Part shown: positions 34,452-43,782 of the stretch, one piece after another
How positions within the stretch are numbered: position 1 is the stretch's first letter
Layout of the letters: each line of letters opens with the position of its first letter
Origin: an archaeon
Lineage (GTDB): Archaea; Nanobdellota; Nanobdellia; Pacearchaeales; GW2011-AR1
DNA length: 64,000 nt
Assembly (NCBI GenBank): GCA_021107855.1
Contig: JAIORZ010000002.1
Span: forward strand, 181,425-245,424
Direction: 5' to 3'
Made by a program: the position numbers and the translations under genes
The notes under the pieces: model-generated
Databases searched by the model: none
Seen by the model: only the letters and a program-made list of their open reading frames with translations
Told to the model about the DNA's origin: nothing

Positions 34452-35033
34452 CTAATCACCTACCTAAAAACCGAAGGCTTCCCAAAAAAAATAACCAACG
34501 CATTCTCCAAAGTCAAAAGAGAACTCTTCATCCCAAAAGAACACAAAGAACTCGCCTACGAAAATCGACCCCTCCCAATCGGAAACAACCAAACAATATC
34601 CCAACCATACACAATCGCATTCATGCTAAACCTCCTCGACTTAAAAGACAATCAAAAAATCCTAGAAGTCGGAAGCGGCTCCGGCTACGTCCTAGCCCTA
34701 ATAAACGCAATCTCAAAAAACAGCAACATCCACGGAATAGAAATAATAAAAGAACTAGCCACCTCCTCAAAAAAAATCCTAACCAAAAACAAAAACATCA
34801 AAATCACCCAAGCCGACGGGAACAAAGGCCTAAAACAAAACTCCCCCTTCGACAGAATCCTAGTCAGTGCAAGCGCAAGAGAAATTCCCCAAAAACTTCT
34901 GGAACAATTAAAAATCAAAGGGGTAATGGTGTGTGTCGTGGGGAATTCAATTGTAAAGATAAAAAAGGAAAAGAATCAGATTAGGAAGATAGAGTATCTT
35001 GGGTTTTCTTTTGTGCCGTTGGTGGAAAAGTAA
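34437..35033 (+). CDS. pcm: Protein-L-isoaspartate O-methyltransferase
   Basis: RELFIPKEHKELAYENRPLPIGNNQTISQPYTIAFM is the PCMT substrate and SAM lead-in (family: IGxGQTISxP), followed by motif I ILEVGSGSGYVLA at about residues 74-86 and FDRILVSASAREIP. It repairs isoaspartyl residues in aged proteins. The length of 198 aa is typical. The 5' end lies in the 37-bp repeat, and a decayed copy of that end sits at 31131. The first two thirds are C-rich while the last 120 bases are G-rich, an odd composition break near 34910. Confidence 0.9.
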   Translation: MQKQTLITYLKTEGFPKKITNAFSKVKRELFIPKEHKELAYENRPLPIGNNQTISQPYTIAFMLNLLDLKDNQKILEVGSGSGYVLALINAISKNSNIHGIEIIKELATSSKKILTKNKNIKITQADGNKGLKQNSPFDRILVSASAREIPQKLLEQLKIKGVMVCVVGNSIVKIKKEKNQIRKIEYLGFSFVPLVEK

Positions 35034-35073
35034 AATAAGAAGATTTTTAAATATGAAATGAGTATATAATAGT

Positions 35074-35475
35074 ATGCAAGAGAGAGACCTTTTCGGCATT
35101 CTATATATAATATCTAAGTTTGACAAAATTCATTTTAGAAAAAGATTACAAAAAATAGTTTGTATTAGTAAAATGGACCAAGAGATAGGGTATCCATTCA
35201 CATTTAATTTTAGAAGATATCTATACGGACCATATTCTTTTGATTTTAAGGAGAGCTTAGATGAATTGATTAAGTTAAATATAATAAAAGAAGAGCTAGG
35301 TGAAGAAGGGCAATATTCATATTTTTTGACAGCAACAGGCAAAGCAAGGTTGACAATATTAAAAAGAAGATATTTACTAGAAAAGGGGATACTAACTAAA
35401 TTTTTCAAAAAATATCCCAAAAGTACTTCAGTAAAAGACCTTGTAGTGTCTTCAAAAAAGGTTTTTGGGTGGTAG
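35074..35475 (+). CDS. YwgA/antitoxin-like winged-helix protein
   Basis: RKRLQKIVCISKMDQEIGYPFTFNFRRYLYGPYSFDFKESLDELIKLNIIKEE has the pattern of YwgA/Panacea-related proteins (KLQKLxYL ... YxYGPYS ... LxxLxxxGxI). These are usually small winged-helix proteins near defence or toxin genes. 133 aa, soluble. It is nine bases before the next gene and in the same orientation, so the pair form an operon. Role as regulator or antitoxin of that gene is inference. AT-rich like the rest of the accessory region. Confidence 0.55.
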   Translation: MQERDLFGILYIISKFDKIHFRKRLQKIVCISKMDQEIGYPFTFNFRRYLYGPYSFDFKESLDELIKLNIIKEELGEEGQYSYFLTATGKARLTILKRRYLLEKGILTKFFKKYPKSTSVKDLVVSSKKVFGW

Positions 35476-35484
35476 GTTTATTAT

Positions 35485-36399
35485 ATGTCAAAAGATTTTT
35501 GGATTGATAATAAAAAAATTTGGGGGAGACCTCATCCAGCGAAATCGAATGATTTTCTAAAAGTGGGAGAACTTATGTTTAAATCAGTGAAATCAGCAGA
35601 GATACTTCTAAGAGAGTACCATAGATGCTTCCCTCGTCCTCCACCTACTCCAAAAGAAGAAGAAAAAGAAGCAAGAGCAAATATAAAAAATGGAGATTTG
35701 CGCGGGATAGATCCTTTCGAGAGGCAAATTTTTATAGACCCACAAGATTATAACAAGATTACATTAAAATTATTGGGGGGTATGGGAAGCCCATTTACCA
35801 AATTACTTTCTTCGATAGGATATAATTCAATTGGATTTTTTGGGGAACCTTCATTATTTAATAAATTCAAAAATTATGAAGTTGTAAAAAAATTAAAACA
35901 AAAAATAATATTTTGTAAAGATTGTGGAGAGGCAGGAATATCAATAGTAAAAAATGACATTGACCTACCATGCGGGCACGAGTCTAAAAGAGACCTTAGT
36001 CTTTATAACATAAAAAATAAAGACGTCTTATATACATGGAAACACAATCCGGCTTGTTTTCTCGAGGATATTTGCTATTACATTCTAAAGGATTTAGGTT
36101 ATAATCCATACAGAAACGTTGATCTCTATAAAGCCCCAATAGGGAATACAAAAAAACGAATAACGGAATTTGATTTCATATTAAGTAAAGAAAAGATTGT
36201 TATATTATGTTCGGTAGATCCTACTCAAAGAAGAGAAAAAAGTCAAGTAAAAAAAGCAAAAGACTTAGGATATAAAATTATTTTTGTTAGTATAGGAAAA
36301 AAAGTTTCTTTCACATGTGATAAAAAAGTATGCGTAGAGATATCTGAAATAAAATCAATTAGAGAAAAAATAAAAGATGCAATATCTGAATTGAATTAA
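35485..36399 (+). CDS. Possible PD-(D/E)xK-type nuclease-like protein with zinc ribbon
   Basis: A CxxC knuckle (FCKDCGE) and a CGH motif about 20 residues later near residue 155 look like a zinc ribbon. The C-terminal domain has LKDLGYNPYRNVDLYKAP, RITEFDFILSKEKIVILCSV and AKDLGYKIIFVS, the strand order of restriction-endonuclease folds. The ExK of the active site reads CSV here, so the site is altered or the domain is inactive. 304 aa; family not firmly recognised. With the preceding gene it may form a two-gene defence or toxin unit. Confidence 0.45.
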   Translation: MSKDFWIDNKKIWGRPHPAKSNDFLKVGELMFKSVKSAEILLREYHRCFPRPPPTPKEEEKEARANIKNGDLRGIDPFERQIFIDPQDYNKITLKLLGGMGSPFTKLLSSIGYNSIGFFGEPSLFNKFKNYEVVKKLKQKIIFCKDCGEAGISIVKNDIDLPCGHESKRDLSLYNIKNKDVLYTWKHNPACFLEDICYYILKDLGYNPYRNVDLYKAPIGNTKKRITEFDFILSKEKIVILCSVDPTQRREKSQVKKAKDLGYKIIFVSIGKKVSFTCDKKVCVEISEIKSIREKIKDAISELN

Positions 36400-36456
36400 T
36401 TGTTTCATAAATTTTAAAACTCCCGTCCCAATAAAAACTTTTCAAAATCAATGAAA

Positions 36457-36478
36457 AGAACAGTATAAAAAATCACTA
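36457..36478 (-). other. 23S precursor processing stem, 3' arm
   Basis: A 22-base perfect inverted match to 39379-39400. The two arms enclose the 23S gene and would pair in the precursor, with nearby small mismatches where a bulge-helix-bulge cut site is expected. Confidence 0.8.
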
Positions 36479-36506
36479 ACCTTTCTCTCTCAATCATTCT
36501 CTCTTA

Positions 36507-39339
36507 ATCAAACAAAAGATAAAATTTGGCTTTTAGTAAATGCATGCTGAACAAATCGCAAAAGCTCAATGCGTACACACCATTTCTATCAACGCAGTCT
36601 TTTACTGCGGCCTATATTGTCTCGTTTTGCGGACTGCTTCGTGCTTAGATGCTTTCAGCACTTATCAGTATACAGCGTAGCTGCCCAGCCTGCTCATAAC
36701 AACTGGTAGACCAGTGGCTGCGAACCCACGTTCCTCTCGTACTGGAGGGTCCTTCCACTCAGACAATAACACATCTAGTAGATATCATACAAACTGTCTC
36801 ACGACGTTCTTAACCCAGCTAACGATCCCTTTTAATGCGTGAACTCCGACACCCTTGGATGCTTGTGCACATCCAGGATAGGAAGAGCCGACAGCGATGT
36901 AGCAAACCGCCCCGTCAATGTGAACTATCGGGGGCGACAACCCTGTTATCCTTGAGGTACCTTTTCTGTCATCATCTTGATCCATTAAAAATCATAGATG
37001 GTTCGTTAAGCCCAACTTTCATTCCTGCGCTTCTTGCTGTTCAAAGCACAGTCAGACAAGCTTTTGCCTTTACACTCTACTCCAGATTTCCGACCTGGAT
37101 GAGCTTGTCTTTGGGCCCCACAGATATTCTTTCTGCGGGGTGCCGCCCCAGCCAAACTGCCCGCCAATTGCTGTCTCCAACTTCTCAGATTAGCGGATCC
37201 ATTAAAATTGGGTAGTGTTACACTTTTGCTCCACCTTGACCGAAATCAAGGCTTCAACGCTCCTACCTACTCTGGGCAATCATAATAAATTCGCAACAAC
37301 AGGTTGCAGTAAAGGTCTACAAGGTCTTCGCTTCCCACTAGACGACACCGGCCTTTTCACCGGTAAATGATTTCGGAGGGTGCAAGTTAGGGACAGTGAC
37401 AACATCGTTAAGCCGTTCATGCACGTCGCAATTCATACGACAAGGCATTACGCTACCTTAAGAGCCTCATAGTTAGGCCCGCCGTTTGATGGGCTTTCGA
37501 CCGGTTGAAACCGGCGTTTAGGCACCACCACTGGGCAGACTTCACCGAGCATACTCGTCCTTTCGGAATTGCGCTCAGCTACGTTTTTGGTAAACAGTCG
37601 TGCCATCCTTGTTACTGAGATCTACTCCCCCACACAATGAATCATGCAAAAGAATAGACATCCCTTCTACCGAAGATACGGGACTATTTATGCCGAATTC
37701 CCTTAACTTGATTAACCCTTCACGTCTTAGCCTTCTCAGCTAGGGTACCAGTGCCAGTTCTTGGTACTGCTCGACTCTTTCTATTCTCTAAACTTTTCGC
37801 TGGCTCTCGGACTCAGCGGATAAGGAAAGATTTGCAAACTTCTCTTCATTACAATCCACAAGCTTCTCTTTTCCGATACCTTTCGGCATTCCACCTATCC
37901 CAAAGCGATTTAGAGACTTAACAAAAAAGTCAAGTACAGGAATATTAACCTGTTCTCCGTCGTCGTACTCAGTTAAGATACGACTTAGGTGCAGACTAAC
38001 CCTTGGCTAATTGATAGTGCCAAGGAAACCGTACCCTTTCGACGTCTTTCGGTTCTCAGAAAGATCAGATCCTACTCACACCAGGATTCGCATTACTAGT
38101 CGCTCCAGCATCGCTTACGCGAAACCTTCTGCGCAACTAATACGCCTGCTTACCATGACATCCATTTCCGGATGTATCCGAAGTATCGGCAATCTACTTT
38201 AGCCCCGTCCATTTTAGGGGCCATAATTCTCAATAGGTGAGCTGTTACGCTTTCTTTAAAGGATGGCGGCTTCTAGACCTACCTCCCCACTGTCTCAGAA
38301 TTATGACTCCCTTCGTTACACTTAGTAGATATTTTGGGGCCTTAACTTCGGGCTCCCTTGTTCGGGTTTCGTGACAGCATCTTACATGCTGCCGCTGTTT
38401 CCGGTATTACGCAGTTTATAGGTTCTGAGTTAGAAAAATTTCCGTAGCAAAGTTGCCCTGCAAAATTTATCTGTACTTTACCCCATAAACAAACTATACC
38501 GAACTATACCTAGGCATATTTCAGCAGGAACCAGCTATCGCCAGATTAGAGTGGCTTTTCACCCCTATTCCCAAATCATCCGAGTACATGCACGTAACAA
38601 CGGTTCGGACCTCCATTTCTCTTTCAAAAAACTTCGTCCTGTTCAGGAATAGATCATCTGGCTTCAGGTCTTACCCTTGTGACTAACGCGCTTTCACACT
38701 CGCTTTCGCTTCGCCTTCCTTAATTAAGCTCGCCACAAAAATAAACTCCCTGGCTCGTTCTTCAAAACGCACGCTACAACCCCTTAAGGCCGTAGCTATT
38801 TTGTAACTATTAGATTTCAAGTCTTTTAACTCACTTGTGAGTGTACTTTTCAGCTTTCCCTCGCGGTACTCGTTCGCTATCGGACTTAAATTACTATTTA
38901 GGGTTAGGAGTTAATTCTCCCATATTCAGACGACTAATCCAAGTCGCCCTACTCTTTTAGCACCTGATATATTTTCTTCGTTTACGGGACTATCACCCTC
39001 TAAAGTGCTGCTTTCCAGCAGACTTCAACTCAAAAACTTAACCATTATGTGCCACCACATCTCTTACTCGCTTTCACGAGAGATTCAGCTTGCCCTGTTC
39101 CCTTTTCGCTCGCTGCTAATAGGGGAATCATTATTATTTTCTTTTCCTGCCGGTACTAAGATGTTTCAATTCCCGGCGTTGCTCTTCCTTTCGGAATAAA
39201 CACGTTTCGCATTCGGAAATCTCGGGGTCAAAGGTTGCATGCACCTCACCCGAGCATATCGCAGCTTGCCACGTCCTTCATCAAAATTTAAACCAAGCTA
39301 TCCATCTAATAGTTTCATAGAATCTATCTTTCATTTGAT
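36507..39339 (-). rRNA. rrl: 23S ribosomal RNA
   Basis: The sarcin-ricin loop sequence AGTACGAGAGG lies at about 36733-36748 on the minus strand, and GATGAAGGACGTGGCAAG near 39280 marks the 5' region. The ends are set from a 15-bp helix, counting two G-U pairs, formed by 39325-39339 with 36507-36521. This gives about 2.83 kb, close to the archaeal norm. Exact ends may differ by some bases. ORFs listed inside are shadows. No insertion of intron size is apparent from the length. Confidence 0.93.
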
Positions 39340-39378
39340 CAATCAAATCATTTATTTAGTTTTTACACTAAATGTCTA

Positions 39379-39400
39379 TAGTGATTTTTTATACTGTTCT
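39379..39400 (-). other. 23S precursor processing stem, 5' arm
   Basis: On the minus strand it reads AGAACAGTATAAAAAATCAC followed by TA and pairs perfectly with the 3' arm at 36457-36478. It lies between tRNA-Ala and the 23S gene. Confidence 0.8.
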
Positions 39401-39541
39401 CATCGAATATAAAACGGGGGTTAGCCGTCATTCTCAAACTCCATCCGCAAACGTCGTTTGCGAACTTCTTCGTTCTGTTTGTTCCCAAAAGGAAACAATG
39501 GATTTTCTTCGGAGTCGAATTTCAACTCGTTAGGAATCCCA

Positions 39542-39612
39542 TGGACCTGCCGTGAGTCGAACACGGGTCTACTCGGTGCAAGCGAGTTATTCTACCATTA
39601 GACTACAGGCCC
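39542..39612 (-). tRNA. tRNA-Ala (TGC) in the 16S-23S spacer
   Basis: Acceptor GGGCCTG/CAGGTCC, anticodon stem ACTCG/CGAGT with loop CTTGCAC giving anticodon TGC, T arm CCGTG-TTCGACT-CACGG, discriminator A. No CCA encoded. A tRNA-Ala in this spacer is the standard archaeal arrangement. Confidence 0.96.
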
Positions 39613-39724
39613 TTTACAAGACCTGAGATCCTCAAGTCCCATACAAAATGAAACTAGATGACCAATTCTGTTGCTTAATATTAATTTAAAAATTTACTAG
39701 AGAAATTATTCTCAAAAAATTTAT

Positions 39725-41181
39725 AGGAGGTGATCCATCTGCAGGTTCCCCTACAGATACCTTGTGACGACTTAACCTACCTTGTCGTAGAAAGGTTCTT
39801 CCCAAATAGGGCTTCACCCCTCCATAACTCGGTTGGTTTGACGGGCGGTGTGTGCAAGAGACAGGGACTTATTCACCGGACAGTGCTAATATCCGATTAC
39901 TACGAATTCCATCGTCATGAGGGTGGGTTGCAACCCTCAATCTGGACTGAGATATGCGTTAGGGGATTAGCTTCTCCTCTCGGAGTCGCATCCATTTGAA
40001 CATACCATTGCCGCGCGCGTGTAGCCCAGGGGATTAGGGATGTACTCACCTAACGTAGCCCGCACCTTCCTCCTTGTTACCAAGGCAGTCTCGATAAGGT
40101 ACCCATTTCTGTAGTAATTATCGACACGGGTCTCGCCTGTTACCTGATTTAACAGGTCACTTCACAGCACAGGCTGACGTCGGCCATGCATCTCCGCTCA
40201 GCGTGTCAGGTAAGCCCTTTAGACTGACCTTCATCCTGCTGTCGCTCCTGGTGAGGTTCACGGTGTAAAATCTAATTGAACCGCACGCGTCACTCGTTGT
40301 ATGTCTCCCCGCCAATTCCTTTAAGTTTCGATCTTGCGACTATACTTCCCAGGTAGCTCACTCTTCGCCTTCGCTTCAGCACCGAATCCTCCCGAAGAGG
40401 GCCCGATGTTTAGTGAGCAGTGTTTACTGCCAGGACTACACGGGTATCTAATCCGTTTTGCGCCCCTGGCCTTCATCCCTCACTGTCAGATTCGTCCTCG
40501 TAAGATGCCTTCGCTCATCGTTAGTCCACCGAGGATTAACACATTTGACCGTTACCCCCGGCGTACTTCTTACGTCTACCGATCTCTAGCCGCTCAGTAT
40601 CTCCTGCACTTCATCACGCTTGAGACGTGAGATTTCACAAGAGACTTAAACGGCAAGCTACGGATGTTTTAGACCCAATAAAAAGGGATGCAACTTGAAC
40701 TGCTGGTATTACCGCGGCGGCTGGCACCAGTCTTTCCCAGTCCTTATTCTCCCAGATTTTTACACTGAGAAAAAGCTTTTCTAAACGAAAAGCACTTTGG
40801 TTCGCTTTATCACACTTGCGTGCATTGTAAAAGTTCCGCGACTGCTGCACTCCGTAGAGCTAGGAATAGTGTCTCAGATTCCTTCTCCGGGCAACTCCGC
40901 TAAGAGCCCGTACTGATAATCGGCTTGGTAGGCAGTTACCCCACCAACAACCTAATCAGCCGCAGACTCATCCTTGAGCACGAGTTTCAGGGATATACCT
41001 TTCCAGGTCGAATCCCCTATCGAGTGTTAGACACAGTTTCCCGTGCTTATCCTCGACTCAAGGGTAGATTATCTACGTGTTACTGAGCAGTTCGCCTTCC
41101 TAATAGTAAACTAAAAGAAAAAACTTGCATGTCTAAACCCAAACCAAATAGCTGCATCCTCCAGCAGGATAAACTGGAATT
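39725..41181 (-). rRNA. rrs: 16S ribosomal RNA
   Basis: The 3' end carries GGATCACCTCCT (anti-SD) at 39725 on. The 530-loop sequence GTGCCAGCCGCCGCGGTAA lies near 40710-40730 and the 800-region sequence near 40440. The 5' end begins ATTCCAGTTTATCCTGCTGG instead of the common archaeal ATTCCGGTTGATCCTGCCGG. The length is about 1457 nt, normal. First gene of the operon 16S - tRNA-Ala - 23S. Listed ORFs here are shadows. Confidence 0.97.
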
Positions 41182-41356
41182 AAACAAAATTGTTCTTTAT
41201 GTATTCGAGAATACAAATCCTTTTTTGCTTTTCAAAGATAAAGGTTAACCTTTGAAAATTTGCTATCATAAAAATTATGAATGATATCTAAATTAATTCA
41301 TACATCGCACAGACGTATTTTATTTAGAAAGATCGCTCCATCACTTTAAGACATAA

Positions 41357-41407
41357 CTAGAATTGATCATCATCACACCCGACTCAACGGTCCAGCGCTC
41401 ATTCTAG
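41357..41407 (-). other. Possible structured element in the rRNA leader
   Basis: CTAGAAT (41357-41363) and ATTCTAG (41401-41407) are inverted arms around 37 bases that include GTGATGATGA on the minus strand, which resembles a box C. No matching box D (CTGA) is seen, so this is not called as a guide RNA. Confidence 0.35.
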
Positions 41408-41479
41408 CCTCAAAATTATCAATTGAAGCCTTGGATATTATCTCCAAAGTTTTCATTTTGTAATATTAACCGCAAAAAT

Positions 41480-41505
41480 CCTTTTATAAAGGTTTCCTTT
41501 ATAAC
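41480..41505 (-). promoter_or_regulatory. Tandem TATA boxes of the rRNA operon
   Basis: On the minus strand TTATAAAGG and CTTTATAAAAGG lie about 15 bp apart upstream of the 16S gene. This implies a leader of about 280 nt, 41182-41460. The leader holds the palindrome AAAGGTTAACCTTT (41240-41253) inside a longer hairpin and the structured element above. Apart from these I see no gene in the 438-bp gap 41182-41620. Confidence 0.6.
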
Positions 41506-41589
41506 ATGAAATTTTCCGACGGAAAGTCACTTTTATGAACTTATCGCCATTCAAAAAAATTTTCACGACGAAAAAAATGGTTTTTATTT

Positions 41590-41619
41590 AAAATAAAAAA
41601 ATAAAAAAATAAAAAAAAG
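41590..41619 (-). terminator. Oligo-T terminator of the DUF5667-like gene
   Basis: On the minus strand T7-T8 runs separated by single A residues start right after the stop of the gene at 41621. This is typical of an archaeal terminator. Confidence 0.7.
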
Positions 41620-41620
41620 A

Positions 41621-42547
41621 TTAAACTGCTAAATTACTAAGTTCAGATTCAACAACATTTTGCAAATTTTCAGCTCCTTCCTCAGAAAGTTCAACACGGG
41701 TTGCGATTCTTTTCTTCGCTAAATCTCCAAATCTATCAAGCTTCATTTCAACATCCTCAAGACGCTCTCGAATTTTAGCCTTTTCCTCTTCACTCAAATC
41801 CGCATTATTAAGACGCTCTCTCGCCATTTCAAGTCTTTTCTCTCCAATCTGCTCCAATTTTTCAACTCGAATTTCAGCCAACTCCACTCGCTTTTCTCGA
41901 GCAGCTTTCAAGCCCTCGTCATCCTCAATCTTCACAAGCAACTCCTCAAGTTCTTCGTCGTCCATTTCAGTCAAAGTTTTATGTTTTTGAATAATATTTT
42001 CTCTCCTCTCAAGAATCCTCTCTTCCATTTTATAACTCCGATTCAAAGCTCTCTCATGGAACATCTCAAATCTTTCAAGTTTCTCGTCGCTGGCATTGTT
42101 TGCCTCGAACCTTTCCCTAGCACGAGTATAAATCTCATCAGCATGACTTCTATGTCTCTCAAACTTATTTTGAATTCGCGCAACACGTTCTATATTTTCA
42201 ACAGAGTCCTCCGCATCTTCAGCCTCAGATTCCATATCCTCAAGAATTTCCTCCGCACGAGCAACAAGTTCATCATATCGCTCTTGCGCTCTCTCATAAG
42301 CCTCGGGGTCTTCCTCCGCCAAAACTTCAGTCTCAGCCAAACGCTTCTCAGCCATAGTCAAAGCCCGCTCAATCTTTTTCTCCTTATTAAAAGTAAAAGC
42401 AAATTTTATCCGGTCCATCCTATCCTCAAAAAATCCAACCTTTTTCGCCTCAGGTATATCAGACTCTTCTTCCTCATCAGCGACGACAAAACCCAAAGTT
42501 CCAACCAACAAAAGCATTATCAAAAACAAATTATTTGTTTTCTTCAT
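41621..42547 (-). CDS. Secreted DUF5667-like charged coiled-coil protein
   Basis: The signal peptide is MKKTNNLFLIMLLLVGTLGFVVA. VGFFEDRMDRIKFAFTFNKEKKIERALTMAEKRLAE fits DUF5667, a domain common in secreted archaeal proteins. The remainder to residue 290 is a highly charged helical region rich in Glu, Arg and Lys (ERAQERYDELVARAEEIL), likely a long coiled coil. The SD AAGGAGGT upstream and the strong terminator suggest high expression. It may be a cell-surface or periplasmic scaffold. Confidence 0.7.
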   Translation of the reverse strand: MKKTNNLFLIMLLLVGTLGFVVADEEEESDIPEAKKVGFFEDRMDRIKFAFTFNKEKKIERALTMAEKRLAETEVLAEEDPEAYERAQERYDELVARAEEILEDMESEAEDAEDSVENIERVARIQNKFERHRSHADEIYTRARERFEANNASDEKLERFEMFHERALNRSYKMEERILERRENIIQKHKTLTEMDDEELEELLVKIEDDEGLKAAREKRVELAEIRVEKLEQIGEKRLEMARERLNNADLSEEEKAKIRERLEDVEMKLDRFGDLAKKRIATRVELSEEGAENLQNVVESELSNLAV

Positions 42548-42576
42548 TATTTATACCTCCTTTCAAGTTTTTCATA

Positions 42577-43242
42577 TCAAACATCATACTCATAAACCTT
42601 ATCATACGGAATCACCCACCGCACAACACTCTTCCGATGCGCCCCCTCCATAATTTTCCGAAACAACCTAATCGAATTCCCATGCGCCGAAATCGCAACA
42701 TTCACCTTATTCTTCTTCACAAACTTCCTCAAACTTTTTACAAACTTCCTCACCCTCTTCTCAACATCCGCAAAACTCTCACCACCAGGCGGCGCAATCT
42801 TATATCCACGATGGATAATGTTATAATCTTCCTCGCCAAAAAATTCCTCAATTTTCTTTCTATTCCCCTTATCCAAACTTACAACAGCGTCGCCATGCAC
42901 CCGTAAATCATATTCCTGCTTCCCAATTCTCTCAATAAAATGCTCATGCGTCTCCCCCTCCAAATCACCATAACTTCTCTCAATCATCCGGTCATCCTCC
43001 AAAATAATTTTACACTCAGGATGAGATTTCAAAACAGGAACTAAAGTATCCTTAGACCGCGACAACCTAGTATGAATCGCAACATCAATTTTCTTACCCT
43101 TCAGCTGTCGAACAATTTTCAAAGCATGCCTCTTTCCCTGCGCCGTCAATTTCGAATCCATCCACCCAGTAAACCGCCCATCCCGATTAAACGTCGTCTG
43201 TCCATGCCGAAACAAATAAATCCGAAACCCTTTCCTCTTCAT
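42577..43242 (-). CDS. Phosphoglycerate mutase-like histidine phosphatase (dPGM type)
   Basis: LFRHGQTTFNRDGRFTGWMDSKLTAQG is the histidine-phosphatase signature in its cofactor-dependent mutase form, ERSYGDLEGE is the following conserved block, and AISAHGNSIR gives the second catalytic histidine. The 221-aa length suits dPGM. It would interconvert 3- and 2-phosphoglycerate, linking PGK (62 kb) to enolase. Another sugar phosphatase role cannot be excluded. Divergent from the small membrane gene at 43289 with a shared TATA-rich gap. Confidence 0.8.
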   Translation of the reverse strand: MKRKGFRIYLFRHGQTTFNRDGRFTGWMDSKLTAQGKRHALKIVRQLKGKKIDVAIHTRLSRSKDTLVPVLKSHPECKIILEDDRMIERSYGDLEGETHEHFIERIGKQEYDLRVHGDAVVSLDKGNRKKIEEFFGEEDYNIIHRGYKIAPPGGESFADVEKRVRKFVKSLRKFVKKNKVNVAISAHGNSIRLFRKIMEGAHRKSVVRWVIPYDKVYEYDV

Positions 43243-43288
43243 AACAACCTAACAAAAAGCTTATATAAAAGTTTAACCATATAATTAA

Positions 43289-43603
43289 ATGATAACATGG
43301 ATAGCGATAGGAGTCCTCGTAATCGTCGGTCTCTTCTTCTTAAAAGTAGAACATCACACGAGAAAATACAAAGTCCTCGGAATGATTTTAATCGGTCTAA
43401 TAATATATCTTTCAATAATAGGAATATTTTCTTCCGGCCAAATCGACATGACCTCACCAAAGGGAATCGTTAACGGAGCCTATCTTTACATCGGCTGGAT
43501 TGGGCAAACCGCCTCATCACTCTGGGACATCGGAGTAGATACCACGCATATGGTGGGGAATGCGATTAAGGCTAACGTTAGTGAAGAGGAGAGGGTGAGG
43601 TAA
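43289..43603 (+). CDS. Small membrane protein of unknown function
   Basis: Two hydrophobic helices (ITWIAIGVLVIVGLFFL and VLGMILIGLIIYLSIIGIF) flank a short charged loop (EHHTRKYK), followed by a 45-residue soluble tail (DIGVDTTHMVGNAIKANVSEEE). 104 aa. A TATA box in the 46-bp gap (TTATATAAAAG) supports expression. The stop touches the 3' end of tRNA-Thr on the other strand. Family not recognised. Confidence 0.5.
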   Translation: MITWIAIGVLVIVGLFFLKVEHHTRKYKVLGMILIGLIIYLSIIGIFSSGQIDMTSPKGIVNGAYLYIGWIGQTASSLWDIGVDTTHMVGNAIKANVSEEERVR

Positions 43604-43723
43604 GCCTGGCACGGGGATCAAACCCGCGACCTCTACATTTTTGGATTTTTTGAAATTCAAAACATGAAAGTTCTTTGAACTTACTTTACCAATGTAACGC
43701 TCTATCAACTGAGCTAACCAGGC
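43603..43723 (-). tRNA. tRNA-Thr (GGT) with a 48-nt intron
   Basis: The 5' exon is 43723-43687 and the 3' exon 43638-43603; acceptor GCCTGGT/GCCAGGC, anticodon stem TTACA/TGTAG with loop TTGGTAA, anticodon GGT. T arm GCGGG-TTTGATC-CCCGT; discriminator T, usual for archaeal tRNA-Thr. The intron (43686-43639) lies after position 37, the standard archaeal site, and contains two hairpins (AAGTTC/GAACTT and TTTTGAA/TTCAAAA). It requires the tRNA-splicing endonuclease. The listed ORF 43517-43708 is a shadow. Confidence 0.92.
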
Positions 43724-43782
43724 ACACTAAAAATTAACAATTTCATTTTATAATCCTACCGCCCAATCCAAAATTCTAGCCC

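Noticed and set aside
36400-36506. 5S rRNA downstream of 23S
   Set aside because: The region is AT-rich and holds only the processing stem; no 5S motif is seen, so 5S is probably elsewhere.
36785-40850. ORFs of 60-126 aa across the rRNA region
   Set aside because: They lie inside clear 16S and 23S rRNA and show no protein-like pattern.
41357-41407. C/D box guide RNA
   Set aside because: A box C-like sequence is present but no box D or second pair at proper spacing.
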